From: Bin80 sp965116685
Lineage (GTDB): Bacteria; Bacteroidota; Rhodothermia; Rhodothermales; Bin80
NCBI GenBank assembly: GCA_965116685.1
Contig: OZ220707.1
Coordinates: forward strand, 3,534,001 to 3,598,000
Reading direction: 5' to 3'
DNA length: 64,000 nt
The notes under the pieces are model-generated. The model saw nothing but the letters and a program-made list of their open reading frames with translations, ran no database searches and had not been told where the DNA came from. Below, in pieces: positions 38,739-48,262 of this stretch; the first letter of the stretch is position 1, and every line of letters starts with the position of its first letter. The position numbers and the translations under genes were made by a program.

Positions 38739-40661
38739 CTATTTATTTTCCGGCTCCTCATCAACGATCTCAAAATCAGCATCATCAATCACATCGTCTG
38801 CTGATGCCTGACCGTTTGCAGAGGGTTCTCCTGGGGCAGATTCATCCTGTGCTGCAGCTTGCTGCGCTGCATACAACTCTTCGCTGGCAGCGGCCCAAGC
38901 TTCACTTAATTGCTCAATACCACTCTCCAGTTCATCGAAGTTTTTGGATTCGTGCAGACTTTCGAGCCGCTCCAGGGCTCCAGTGATCTTTGCTTTCTTG
39001 TCTTCGGGGAGTTTTTCTCCAAACTCCGAGAGATTGTTCTTGGATGTGTAGATGAGACTGTCCGCTTGGTTAAGAAGTTCAATCTCTTTCCGGCGTTTTT
39101 TGTCTTCATCTGCATTCTCTCGTGCCTGCTGACGCATTTGCTCAATCTCACTCTCTGAAAGCCCACTGGACGCTTCAATTCGGATGGATTGCTCTCGTCC
39201 CGTCGCCTTATCCTTGGCGGTCACATTCAAAATGCCATCGGCATCAATATCAAAGGCAACCTCAATTTGGGGCGTTCCGCGTCTCGCCGGAGGGATTCCA
39301 TCCAGATGGAACTTGCCGATCGTCCGGTTATGGAGTGCGACATCCCGGTTCCCCTGAAGTATATGGATCTCAACGGAAGGCTGGTTGTCCGATGCAGTTG
39401 AGAATATTTCCTGTTTCCGTGTCGGGATTGTGGTGTTTGATTCAATCAGCGTAGCCATGACACCACCAAGAGTTTCGATACCCAAGTTGAGTGGAGTCAC
39501 ATCAAGCAACAGGACATCATCAATATCCTGAGACAATACACCACCCTGAATTGCTGCACCCATGGCCACGACCTCGTCGGGGTTGACCGATCTATTTGGT
39601 GTCTTGCCAAAAAACTCTTCCACTGTTTTTTGTACGAGCGGAATTCTCGTGGAACCACCGACCAGGATGACTTCGTCAATGTCATCACGCGTGAGCTTGG
39701 CATCCTCGAGCGCCTGCTTCATTGGAGCAACCGTACGTTGCACCAAGTTGCCGACCAACTGCTCAAATTTTGCTCTCGACAGTGTAGTAGTCAGGTGCTT
39801 GGGACCATCTGCTGTTGCAGTGATGAATGGCAGATTGATGGAGGTCTCACTGCTACTGGAAAGCTCCGTTTTGGCTTTCTCGGCAGCTTCTTTCAGCCGC
39901 TGCAATGCCATTTTGTCGGCACGCAAGTCGACTCCCTCAGACTTTTGGAATGAGTCAGCGAGGTAATCAATCAGCTTATGGTCAAAATCATCACCACCAA
40001 GATGCGTATCCCCGTTGGTTGACTTTACTTCAAACACGCCACCGCCGAGTTCCAGGATGGAGATGTCGTAGGTGCCTCCGCCAAGGTCGTAGACGGCGAT
40101 TGTACGATCCTTATCCTGTTTCCCCAGGCCATAGGCAAGTGCGGCTGCAGTCGGCTCATTAATAATCCGGCGAACTTCCAGACCAGCAATTTTTCCTGCT
40201 TCTTTGGTCGCTTTGCGTTGGGCATCGTTGTAGTAGGCGGGCACCGTGATCACGGCCTCGGTGATTTTCTCTCCCAGATAATCTTCTGCGGTGCTTTTGA
40301 GCTTTTGCAGAATCATCGCTGAAATTTCCTGAGGCGAGTACAGCTTATCGTCAATACGTACACGTGCGGTTCCGCTTTCGCCTTTTTCAACCTTGTATGG
40401 TACCGTTTTAAGTTCGTCGGGTACCTCATCGTAGGCACGGCCCATAAAGCGTTTGATGGAGAAAACAGTATTCTCTGCGTTCGTCACGGCTTGGCGTTTG
40501 GCTGGTCCACCAGCAAGACGTTCACCGTCTTTCTTAAAAGCAACCACGGACGGGGTTGTGCGACCGCCTTCCGAGTTTTCAATCACTTTAGGCTCACCGC
40601 CTTCCAATACCGAGACAACCGAGTTCGTTGTACCAAGGTCAATTCCAATAATCTTGCTCAT
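38739..40661 (-). CDS. dnaK: Molecular chaperone DnaK (Hsp70)
   Basis: The 640-aa product starts MSKIIGIDLGTTNSVVSVLE at 40661; the 15-codon upstream extension is not conserved. The ATPase domain carries IDLGTTNS, VYDLGGGTYDIS and ILVGGSTRIP. The substrate-binding domain begins near DVTPLNLGIETLGGVM, and the lid ends in an acidic tail (DDADFEIVDEEPENK). It uses ATP to fold and rescue proteins with DnaJ and GrpE, neither of which is nearby. No CIRCE element is seen upstream. Sequence style (SISTAVDNQP-like FSTASDNQPSVEIHILQG) fits Bacteroidota/Rhodothermota DnaK. Confidence 0.97.
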   Translation of the reverse strand: MSKIIGIDLGTTNSVVSVLEGGEPKVIENSEGGRTTPSVVAFKKDGERLAGGPAKRQAVTNAENTVFSIKRFMGRAYDEVPDELKTVPYKVEKGESGTARVRIDDKLYSPQEISAMILQKLKSTAEDYLGEKITEAVITVPAYYNDAQRKATKEAGKIAGLEVRRIINEPTAAALAYGLGKQDKDRTIAVYDLGGGTYDISILELGGGVFEVKSTNGDTHLGGDDFDHKLIDYLADSFQKSEGVDLRADKMALQRLKEAAEKAKTELSSSSETSINLPFITATADGPKHLTTTLSRAKFEQLVGNLVQRTVAPMKQALEDAKLTRDDIDEVILVGGSTRIPLVQKTVEEFFGKTPNRSVNPDEVVAMGAAIQGGVLSQDIDDVLLLDVTPLNLGIETLGGVMATLIESNTTIPTRKQEIFSTASDNQPSVEIHILQGNRDVALHNRTIGKFHLDGIPPARRGTPQIEVAFDIDADGILNVTAKDKATGREQSIRIEASSGLSESEIEQMRQQARENADEDKKRRKEIELLNQADSLIYTSKNNLSEFGEKLPEDKKAKITGALERLESLHESKNFDELESGIEQLSEAWAAASEELYAAQQAAAQDESAPGEPSANGQASADDVIDDADFEIVDEEPENK

Positions 40662-40813
40662 ATTTTCTTTGTGGTTATTAGGGTTATGTTCTAGACAGAC
40701 AGCCACTAATTAGGCAATAATCCTGCCGATTGATCACATCGGACAGAATGGCAGATTATGGGACATTTATGCAACCGTTAGCCGATGAACGCACTGTCAT
40801 AGTCAAGGTAGAA

Positions 40814-40821
40814 TAGCTTTG
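40814..40821 (+). promoter_or_regulatory. Possible Bacteroidota-type -7 element for pgsA
   Basis: TAGCTTTG matches the TAnnTTTG -7 consensus of Bacteroidota and lies 18 bp before the pgsA ATG. No convincing -33 TTTG box is present at the usual distance. Confidence 0.3.
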
Positions 40822-40838
40822 CCTGTATTGTTGTGTCA

Positions 40839-41405
40839 ATGCGATCCATTCCGAATGCCATCACGGTATTTCGTATTATAGTAACCCCGCTTCTGGTTTT
40901 CTGTCTTTTTCAGAAGACCCTTTTGTCTACATCGCTTGCGTTTGTGCTCTTTATTCTTGGGGCAGTTTCGGATTTCGCGGATGGATACGCTGCACGGGTG
41001 CTAAAAAATCAAAGTCAGCTGGGGCGGCATCTTGACCCCATAGCGGACAAAATTTTTGTTTTAGGGAGCTTTGTTGCACTAGCCTGGCTCTATCCACAGC
41101 AAGTACCTTGGTGGGCGGTTGGGTTGATTGTATCTCGGGATATACTGGTGACCGGACTGCGAATGGCTGCTGAATCTACAGGAGGATCTTTGCCAACCAT
41201 CCGATTTGCCAAGGCCAAAACAGTCCTGCAAATGACGTATTTAGGTCTGTTCTTATTGACACTTGTATTGCAATATCTCTCTGGAACACAGACACTTGCT
41301 CAAGCATTTCTGCAAGGAAATCTCATGTATGGATTCATGATAATGGTCGTTATTGTAACTTGCCTGAGTGGACTGTCTTATATTCGCATATATCAAAAAA
41401 CTTGA
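40839..41405 (+). CDS. pgsA: CDP-diacylglycerol--glycerol-3-phosphate 3-phosphatidyltransferase
   Basis: The enzyme makes phosphatidylglycerophosphate, the first step to phosphatidylglycerol and cardiolipin. The CDP-alcohol phosphotransferase signature is complete: DFADGYAAR, then G and HLDPIADK with the expected spacing. About five hydrophobic helices span the 188-aa chain. I take the ATG at 40839 (MRSIPNAITV); a GTG two codons upstream is alternative. It is the first gene of pgsA-pyrE-cinA, followed after 10 bp by pyrE. Confidence 0.94.
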   Translation: MRSIPNAITVFRIIVTPLLVFCLFQKTLLSTSLAFVLFILGAVSDFADGYAARVLKNQSQLGRHLDPIADKIFVLGSFVALAWLYPQQVPWWAVGLIVSRDILVTGLRMAAESTGGSLPTIRFAKAKTVLQMTYLGLFLLTLVLQYLSGTQTLAQAFLQGNLMYGFMIMVVIVTCLSGLSYIRIYQKT

Positions 41406-41415
41406 CTGTATCGCA

Positions 41416-42063
41416 ATGAAGAAGCAATCCGATACAATTGCACTTGAAGTAGCCCGGGAGTTACTTAAAATCGGGGCCATATCAATTACTTCAGGGAAGC
41501 CATTCACTTGGTCTTCTGGTATGTTGTCTCCCTTTTATTGTGATAATCGGCTTGCGCTCTCCTATCCCAAAATCCGACGAATGCTGGTCGATGGGTTCAT
41601 CGAAAAGGCTTCAAAGTATAAGTTTGATTGTGTTGCGGGTGTAGCTACGGCTGGAATTGCCCACGCGGCATGGGTAGCTGAGCGTCTTTCTTTGCCTCTA
41701 ATCTATGTTCGACCGGAACCCAAAGGTCATGGACATCAGAATCAGATTGAAGGCCATTTACCTGAAAGTAGCGAGGTTTTGTTGATTGAGGACCTCGTGG
41801 CTACCGGCCTCTCGTCAATCCAGGCTGCCGAAGCTATACAAAAAGCTACTGGCTCAATGCCGGCCGTCACCTTGGCGATCTTTACATATAACCTGAAAGG
41901 TGTAGCCGAATTGTTTCAAAAAAAAGGAGTTCCACTGGAAACACTGTCTAATTTCGACGCCTTGTTAAAAGTAGCATCCGAAACCGGGCACATATCCTCC
42001 GAATTGCAGGATTCCCTCCTAGAGTGGCGCGAGGATTATCAAGCGTGGACACTAAAACACTGA
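41416..42063 (+). CDS. pyrE: Orotate phosphoribosyltransferase
   Basis: PyrE joins orotate and PRPP to give OMP in pyrimidine synthesis. The PRPP-binding motif VLLIEDLVATGLSS is present, as are the substrate loop YVRPEPKGHGHQNQIEG and the N-terminal ITSGKPFTWSSGMLSPFYCD. The protein is 215 aa, a normal length. Start at 41416 (MKKQSDT), where homology begins; the ORF upstream overlaps pgsA. It sits 10 bp after pgsA and 9 bp before cinA. No attenuator or PyrR site was recognised. Confidence 0.94.
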   Translation: MKKQSDTIALEVARELLKIGAISITSGKPFTWSSGMLSPFYCDNRLALSYPKIRRMLVDGFIEKASKYKFDCVAGVATAGIAHAAWVAERLSLPLIYVRPEPKGHGHQNQIEGHLPESSEVLLIEDLVATGLSSIQAAEAIQKATGSMPAVTLAIFTYNLKGVAELFQKKGVPLETLSNFDALLKVASETGHISSELQDSLLEWREDYQAWTLKH

Positions 42064-42072
42064 GAGGTTGAG

Positions 42073-43371
42073 GTGACACAGCTCGTCGCAAGTATTGTAA
42101 CAGTAGGAGATGAGCTTCTGGTAGGGCAGGTGGTGAATACTAATGCGACTTACCTTGGAGCGGAGTTGACTCGTTTGGGGATTTCCGTTTCGTATTCGCT
42201 GACAGTTGGCGATGATCAGGAAGCGATAAAAGCTGCAATGGAGGATGGCATGCGCTGCTGTAACCTCACTGTGGTAACGGGAGGTCTTGGTCCTACCTCT
42301 GATGATCTTACGAGAGAGGCCGCTGCGGCATTTACCGGTTCCTGTCTCACGGTAGATTCCACAATCGTAGCAGCAATTGAGCGTTACTTCGCATCCCTCG
42401 GACGCTCTGTGCCAAGTGGTTCAGAGAAAGTTGCAAGTGTTCCAGATGGTTTCGAAATATTTCCAAATTCCGAGGGCACAGCTCCTGGCTTATGGCACAA
42501 AGGAGCAAATGAGAATGTGGTGGTTCTTCTTCCAGGGGTTCCCCACGAAATGAAAGCTATTTTTTCTGATCATGTGATCCCTCGAATCACGCAGATGGAT
42601 GGTCGTGCAGAGACTGCTCAGCGTACGATCAAGACTGCCGGAGTAGGGGAGATCTTGCTTGAGAGTAAGATCAAATCTATATCTCATCTATTGGAGCCAG
42701 ATCTTCGGATTGCATATCTGCCCGGAGCTTACGGCGTTCGTGTTAGGCTAACAATCAGGGGAAATGACGCCGGTAAGCGCCTGGATGCTGCGGGGAAATG
42801 TATCAGAACGAAACTTGGATCAATGATCTTCGGCCAGGATGACGACACGTTGGAAAGTGTTTTAGGAGGTCTATTGAGGAGTCGAGGAATGACCATTGCC
42901 ATCGCGGAGAGCTGTACTGGCGGCTTGGTGCTGAATCAGCTAACGGATGTGCCAGGGTCTTCTGATTATGTTCTAGGGGGCGTGATTGCTTACTCAAATC
43001 TGATAAAGCAGCACCAGTTGGATGTGGATGTTGATAAGTTGGATCGGTTCGGTGCTGTCAGTGAACCGGTTGCTGTGCAAATGGCGGAAGGAGTACGCAC
43101 CCGCTTTGGCAGTGATATAGGGTTGTCTGTGACAGGGATTGCTGGGCCTTCGGGAGGAACGGAAGAAAAGCCTGTTGGTCTAGTCTGGATTGGGTATGCA
43201 GATGCCCACGAAGCATGGGCGGTTAAGCATCAATTCGGACGGGGCCGTGATCGCAATAAGCAGAAAAGTGCGGTCGCTGCCCTGAATCTCGCACTTCAGT
43301 CATTACGCAAACGTAGCAACCAGAATAATGGCACTGACTTTTCCCCAAACGAACCACATAAGGTTGGTTGA
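42073..43371 (+). CDS. cinA: CinA: molybdopterin-binding-fold/nicotinamide-nucleotide amidohydrolase
   Basis: The 432-aa protein has an N-terminal MoCF-type domain (VTVGDELLVGQVVNTNATYL, VVTGGLGPTSDDLTREA) acting as an ADP-ribose pyrophosphatase-like unit. The C-terminal PncC domain (AIAESCTGGLVLNQLTDVPG, SVTGIAGPSGGTEEKPVGLVW) deamidates nicotinamide mononucleotide. The start is a GTG at 42073 preceded by GAGAGGTTGAGG, one of few good ribosome sites in the window. It is the last gene of the pgsA operon and converges with the methyltransferase gene, 6 bp between stops. Confidence 0.93.
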   Translation: MTQLVASIVTVGDELLVGQVVNTNATYLGAELTRLGISVSYSLTVGDDQEAIKAAMEDGMRCCNLTVVTGGLGPTSDDLTREAAAAFTGSCLTVDSTIVAAIERYFASLGRSVPSGSEKVASVPDGFEIFPNSEGTAPGLWHKGANENVVVLLPGVPHEMKAIFSDHVIPRITQMDGRAETAQRTIKTAGVGEILLESKIKSISHLLEPDLRIAYLPGAYGVRVRLTIRGNDAGKRLDAAGKCIRTKLGSMIFGQDDDTLESVLGGLLRSRGMTIAIAESCTGGLVLNQLTDVPGSSDYVLGGVIAYSNLIKQHQLDVDVDKLDRFGAVSEPVAVQMAEGVRTRFGSDIGLSVTGIAGPSGGTEEKPVGLVWIGYADAHEAWAVKHQFGRGRDRNKQKSAVAALNLALQSLRKRSNQNNGTDFSPNEPHKVG

Positions 43372-43377
43372 GCAGGA

Positions 43378-44250
43378 TTAGAACAACTTGTCTCGCGTGA
43401 TCACCAACTCAGGAATCCGTTGATGATTTGTATTTTTCATTTCAACTGAAACTGCCTCAAAACCGTAATGCTCTATTAATTTGCTGACTCCAGGCGAACA
43501 ATCATAGGTCATCAGAAAATTTGCATTACTGTCGGCCAGTACTGCGAAAATGCGCTCATGGTCTACAGTGTTGTGGGAATATAGGCGGGCTCCTGCCTTC
43601 TTCCCACCATCTATCGTATATGGTGGATCAATGAAGAACGCTGCGTCATCTCGGTTACGCAGTAACTCCAATATCCGTAGACCATCGCCCTCATAGAATA
43701 ACAACCGATCAGAATGCTCAGCAATGGCTTTGAGTCTGAGAATTAGCGTATCAGGATACCATCGGGAACAGAGGCCACCATTATTTTCACCATTCCTTAT
43801 GTACGAACTTCCAGGTGCCAGAATTCCACCACGACGTGTACGATTTAATACAAGTGTCCGAAAACCTTGATCCTGAATCGTTTCCGGGAACTCAAGAGCT
43901 ATACGTTCAACGTCAGCACGAGTGGGGGTGAAGGTTCGAATGCGCTGGATTATTTCCTCTGGATACTCTAATGCTGTCCGCCAGAACGAAGAGATATCCC
44001 GATCTAATTCCACCATTATCGCCTGTTGTGCAAGATTATCCATAACGGCTGTCAACGATACGATTCCCCCGCCAGCAAATGGCTCTACGAGTAATTCAAC
44101 AGGGTTTTTGAGCCATTCCTTGATATGAGGCACAAGCCATGTTTTGCCGCCTGGATAACGCAAGGGGCTACGCTGCTCTACACAAGAAACATTCGCGGCC
44201 AAGATGGACGATATTCTGAATTCCTGAAGAACTGATGAATTGATATTCAT
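43378..44250 (-). CDS. Dam-type (D12 class) DNA adenine N6-methyltransferase
   Basis: Motifs: the N-terminal RYPGGKTWL, the SAM-binding LLVEPFAGGGIVSL, and the catalytic DPPY in AFFIDPPYTIDGG. The order (SAM motif before DPPY) and 290-aa length fit Dam/D12 methyltransferases of alpha class. The recognition sequence cannot be inferred. It lies 90 bp downstream of the putative nuclease gene and on the same strand, so it is probably the last gene of a unit with the ParB-like protein and that nuclease. It appears intact. Methylation in this context could protect host DNA from the neighbour's activity (inference). Confidence 0.85.
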   Translation of the reverse strand: MNINSSVLQEFRISSILAANVSCVEQRSPLRYPGGKTWLVPHIKEWLKNPVELLVEPFAGGGIVSLTAVMDNLAQQAIMVELDRDISSFWRTALEYPEEIIQRIRTFTPTRADVERIALEFPETIQDQGFRTLVLNRTRRGGILAPGSSYIRNGENNGGLCSRWYPDTLILRLKAIAEHSDRLLFYEGDGLRILELLRNRDDAAFFIDPPYTIDGGKKAGARLYSHNTVDHERIFAVLADSNANFLMTYDCSPGVSKLIEHYGFEAVSVEMKNTNHQRIPELVITRDKLF

Positions 44251-44340
44251 TCAAGCAGATGTGTAATGGACTTTCAAAAACTCCTAGTCTACTGTTAACG
44301 AGGTTCCTTGGTAAACCGTTACCCGACTAACATCTGAATA

Positions 44341-45327
44341 TCACAAATCAAAGTAGTTCTTCACCCAATCTGAGGCTTCCTCTAATTTGTTGAACCCCTC
44401 AATGTCAACATTATCCTGAACCAGCTTTTCGGCTTTCAGTACGCGACCGGGTACGCGAAGACGATGTAGTAGATTCCCGACTGTCACAACATCGTCCATG
44501 AATGCTTCATCGGGACGAGCGAATGGAATGACATGATATGCGATCATTTTGGTCACAGGTTGACGTCCGAACCAGCGTTTTGTAAAACGATCGTTGATGT
44601 GCCTAAGAATTGTTTTTTCCTTCCAATTTTTCCCTGTCGCGACTTGGGCGGCTACAAGTAGAAAGCCGGGCAGACCATCCTTGGGTTCCTGGCAGGCAAA
44701 TATATCCACGTCATCGTCCTTTGGCGAAGTAGGGGCAGATACATCAGGCTCTACGCCTCCATCTTTGAGTATGCTCCAAATTTCTGTTAATTTCTCCAAA
44801 AAACCTGAATGATCGAGTCGCGGGAAACCAAAAGACCAAGCGCGTCCCCCGATCTCGCCGGCAATAGCAGCTGTCGCAATGTATTGAAAATATTCCCGGA
44901 GTACGCGCACATCGGAATCGGATGGGTGTCTGTCAAAATCATTCAGTAGTTGTGAAACTGCACGTAAGTTCGATAGAAGAAGGGATATCAGATATGCTGT
45001 ATGGGCAAAATTGAGTTGTTCAGAAGTAAACGAAATGGTTTCTCCATACGTATCTAATTCGAATGGATAAGCGGTCTGTAGTATATCCTTTCGCGATTGC
45101 ATCCGTCCTATAGTATCTGTAGCCACTCTTTCGCGATCCTCTATTTCGGCAGCGACATCGTTAAAATCATTCTCGGATGACATCTCCAGCACACCAACGA
45201 TATCTTGGCTGAGAGAGAATTTGTCTTTTGAAAATACAGCCTTCAACTCCAGATAATCAGCAGCTAGGTCTAGATCTGGTTGGGATCCAAAAACCTGTTC
45301 ATGCGGTAAGTACACACTGTTACTCAT
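44341..45327 (-). CDS. Putative PD-(D/E)XK-type protein, unknown
   Basis: I do not recognise a named family. The 328-aa protein has a helical N-terminal half, then EIGGRAWSFGFPR (residues 158-170), an acidic cluster DDDVDIFA (204-211) and FLLVAAQVATGKNW (222-235). An acidic residue before a DIFA strand and a QxxxGK on the next strand recall restriction endonucleases of the PD-(D/E)XK superfamily with a shifted lysine. This is suggestive only. Its ATG overlaps the end of the ParB-like gene by eight bases, so they are translationally coupled, and a Dam-type methyltransferase follows. A restriction-like role is inferred from that context. Confidence 0.55.
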   Translation of the reverse strand: MSNSVYLPHEQVFGSQPDLDLAADYLELKAVFSKDKFSLSQDIVGVLEMSSENDFNDVAAEIEDRERVATDTIGRMQSRKDILQTAYPFELDTYGETISFTSEQLNFAHTAYLISLLLSNLRAVSQLLNDFDRHPSDSDVRVLREYFQYIATAAIAGEIGGRAWSFGFPRLDHSGFLEKLTEIWSILKDGGVEPDVSAPTSPKDDDVDIFACQEPKDGLPGFLLVAAQVATGKNWKEKTILRHINDRFTKRWFGRQPVTKMIAYHVIPFARPDEAFMDDVVTVGNLLHRLRVPGRVLKAEKLVQDNVDIEGFNKLEEASDWVKNYFDL

Positions 45328-45707
45328 TCATTCCTCCAGAAATATCCGCCTTCTTCTTTTTCATTCGCTCGTGTATCGCTTGCGCTGTCTCGGAGATATC
45401 CTCTGCTATATCTATGAGAGAAGTATCTTGGCCATCAAAACCACGCAGGAAGTGAGATACTTCACGAATTTTCGTGCGTGTAAGCAGCAATAACTCTGCA
45501 AGCTTTTGCTCGGCGGGTAGCGTACTTTCGTGGGCTTCATCCAAGGGATGACCTGCTCTAAGAACCGTCAAAGACGCGGCGTTATCTAACACTTCACCCA
45601 GACGCCTAATATCTGGATTCTGTGACCTTATTACCGGATTTATGCCATCCTGCTTGGATCCATAGATCCATTTCAGCAGTTCATCTAAATGTTTCTCCTT
45701 GTTTTTA

Positions 45708-47109
45708 GGCTCTTCGCTTTTACGTGTGGGTAGTATGATTTTGGAAGCCTACTGGATACAAATCCAGTCCGCCGAGATAGAAGTAGATTGCATTGGTAAA
45801 CCGCTGTTTGTTTCGGAATCCACGAGCACGAATTTTGACGGATTTGATGCGACTGTTGATGCTCTCGGCGGGGCCATTACTGACCTTTAAGACCACTGCA
45901 TTGATCATCCCCCACAAATGATTCTTGATGGTTTTCGCCGCTTTTTTCATCGGTTCCAGTTGGCAACGCATGGCCCAGGACAGCCATCGTTTCCATCCTT
46001 TGAGTGCCCATGTGGGATGGACATAATGCCATAACTTCTGGGACAATTCCTTGATGGCCCACGCACGAGCTGTTTTCAGCGAACTGGTCTTTAACTGGTT
46101 GAATCGTTTCTTTTGCCGCGTCGACATATTCTTCGGATTGGTCAGCCAATCATACTTGGTTCCAGTGAGATCGTAGATTTCTTCTTTCCGCAATTCCTGG
46201 TTCTCCTGCCGACGGACTTTATCCACGGCATCTCCAATGTATTTGGCCACATGAAAACGATCAAATGCAATCTTTTTATCCGCGCCGGGGACCCACAATT
46301 TCGTGGCACTGATATACGCGGGCCACATATCCATACTGACGCTTTCAATGGCGTCCAACTGCTCCGCAGAACGTCCACCATAATACCCGTTCAAACTGGC
46401 CATTGTCCGACCCTCCCCGACATACAGCACGGTGGCCGTGTCTGGATTGGATACCACAGTAATGTAATTGTGCCCTTTCTTATAAGAGGTCTCATCGACA
46501 CAGATATGGGCAATGGGTTCGTCTTTTCTGCGGTCCAGTCCCCGATTTACCGCACGCTCCATAATGTTGGCAATCATCGTCCAACTGACTCCCATCCTGG
46601 AGGCCACCGTTGAAATACTGGTGGTATCCAGCAACCAGTGAATGACCTTCGCTTCAAATGCCGTCGTAAAACGCACGCGCTCATCCGCCCAAGGCACCGA
46701 AACCGTCTTGATTCCATGCTCCGAACACTCCACCCGAGGAACTTTCGCAACCACACTCGTCTGATACTCGCAGATATCCGTATGACGCCATTTCCGAAGA
46801 CGATGGTCGTAGCCAGGACAAACTTTGTTACATTCAGGACAGCGAAGTACCGAACCCTCCGAACAAATCACATGGATCTCAGCCAGCTGCGTTGCATCAT
46901 CTTGCTTGATCTCCGAGACTTCCCACGGAGACTGAATCCCTAACAATCGATTGATATCTTGAATACGTACACTCATGGTGAATGAAATATTTGATTTGAA
47001 CTCCAAAAACAGACCCAAAATAAATAAAGAAATCCATTCCGAATCTATTCAATCGCATCGTGGTTCATCTCAGTTCTGACTCCGAACCCACTTAAAAAGG
47101 GGAAGCCCC
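45708..47109 (-). mobile_element. ISL3-family element, complete
   Basis: The ends are imperfect inverted repeats: GGCTCTTCGCTTTTACGTG at 45708 and, read inward from 47109, GGGGCTTCCCCTTTTTAAG. The 8-bp target duplication TGTTTTTA is at 45700-45707 and 47110-47117, as expected for ISL3. The element is 1,402 bp with one intact transposase. Insertion split the ParB-like gene. Confidence 0.92.
45720..46976 (-). CDS. ISL3-family transposase
   Basis: The 418-aa protein from ATG 46976 (MSVRIQDINRLLG) has an N-terminal zinc-finger-like region (RCPECNKVCPGYDHRLRKWRH), an HTH, and the DDE core: ICVDETSYKKGH, VSMDMWPAYI, and the C-terminal SNGPAESINSRIKSVKIRAR block containing the catalytic Glu. Length and motifs are standard for ISL3 (IS1001/IS1165-like). 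No defects are visible. Confidence 0.94.
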   Translation of the reverse strand: MSVRIQDINRLLGIQSPWEVSEIKQDDATQLAEIHVICSEGSVLRCPECNKVCPGYDHRLRKWRHTDICEYQTSVVAKVPRVECSEHGIKTVSVPWADERVRFTTAFEAKVIHWLLDTTSISTVASRMGVSWTMIANIMERAVNRGLDRRKDEPIAHICVDETSYKKGHNYITVVSNPDTATVLYVGEGRTMASLNGYYGGRSAEQLDAIESVSMDMWPAYISATKLWVPGADKKIAFDRFHVAKYIGDAVDKVRRQENQELRKEEIYDLTGTKYDWLTNPKNMSTRQKKRFNQLKTSSLKTARAWAIKELSQKLWHYVHPTWALKGWKRWLSWAMRCQLEPMKKAAKTIKNHLWGMINAVVLKVSNGPAESINSRIKSVKIRARGFRNKQRFTNAIYFYLGGLDLYPVGFQNHTTHT

Positions 47110-47884
47110 TGTTTTTAGAGATGGGATCCGGTTGTGGTTCATAGTTTGCCCATTGCAAATCAAGGCCGAGAAAATTTCTATAATCTGGACGTGATAACGC
47201 TGTGTACAGATGCGAGAAACTGAAACGCGGGTTCCATCGATCTTCTATGTCAAAAAGCGACTTTTTTTCGGCCTGTTCTAGTACATGGATTGCATGGACC
47301 ATCCGTTTTATAGTCGTGTGACGATCTCCAATCTGGTTTGCTATCTCACTAAGAGAAAGGTTGCTGGTCCTGTGCCAGCGAGCCGAAAATTTAGCTTTAG
47401 CATAAGAACTCCATCGGGCCGCACCATTGATATGTTTGAATCCGATGAATGCATCGGCGTCTTCACGATTACGGACACGGTACACAGAAATCTTCTCAAG
47501 TGTGTCTCTACACCGCTGGGTTATTTCTGGGACCTGAATCCTGGTCTTGGTCGCACTAAGTATTTTGCTACTCAACTCATCATCCCTCAGTAGACGGACC
47601 GCAGCTAGCCGGCGATTACCTTCAAGTACAGTAAGTCTTCCATTTTCCTCACAGACAATAAATGGCTCAATGTCCATGTACCCATTCGCAGCAATTGATT
47701 GGAGCAATTCGCTGAGGTCCTCGACTCGATAGAGATGTGTGATGATTACTTCGTCAGATGCTCCAATACCCATGTCGGTTAGGCGCGGATTACGAGTATC
47801 TAGATCCAAACAATCAACTGGGACCTGCGTGACCTTTTCCAAGGGCACACTTCCCGGGGGGGATGGGCTATCAGTGTTAGACAT

Positions 47885-48262
47885 GATCTGGCTAAAGATG
47901 AATGGCTAATTTAGTGCTTAATCGGGAATCATGACGGATTAAGTTGGTCACGGACTTAATTGATCTATTGGCTTTCAAATCTACGTAATGCACTCTTGAA
48001 TAGAATACGACTCAACGCTGCTCCTTAACGTATGGCTTAAAGACTTTGCAGCTTAGGAGTTCTGTGAATACGTGTCACCGAATCAAAAATACCAGTGGCT
48101 GGTACCAGAACACGGTCTTCTAAAAGTTCTGAGTGAGACTTTCTAAAGAGTTACTTTCTAGGAGACTTGATATGGGTATATAAAAGAAATCTATCCTGTC
48201 TGGATCCGAGAGGGCACAAATCATTTTCGCCAAATGCTCAGTTCCCCTCAGCCATCCCCCCA
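47885..48262. other. Intergenic region, nothing recognised
   Basis: This AT-rich 378-bp stretch lies upstream of the ParB-like gene and outside the next IS. It should hold the promoter of the ParB-like/nuclease/methyltransferase unit, but I see no clear element. Confidence 0.5.

Larger units (their letters stand above)
45320..47884 (-). pseudogene. ParB-like nuclease-domain protein, interrupted by ISL3 element
   Basis: The 5' part (47884-47118) has the ParB/Srx fold signature: LDTRNPR, MDIEPFIVCEENGRLTVLEG, NRRLAAVRLL, then a KorB-like helix-turn-helix (LSEIANQIGDRHTTIKRM). After DPISKN the frame enters the IS. Removing 45708-47109 and one 8-bp duplication joins ISKN directly to KEKHLDELLKWIYGSKQDG and the helical C-terminus, giving 384 aa ending at 45320. 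The rescue is exact (1,155 nt). ParB-fold proteins bind DNA and CTP or act as nucleases. As the first gene of the three-gene unit, its disruption should be polar on the downstream genes. Confidence 0.88.

Noticed and set aside
40662..40706. N-terminal extension of DnaK from the upstream ATG
   Set aside because: Hsp70 proteins begin at MSKIIGIDLGTTNS; the 15 extra residues have no conserved counterpart.
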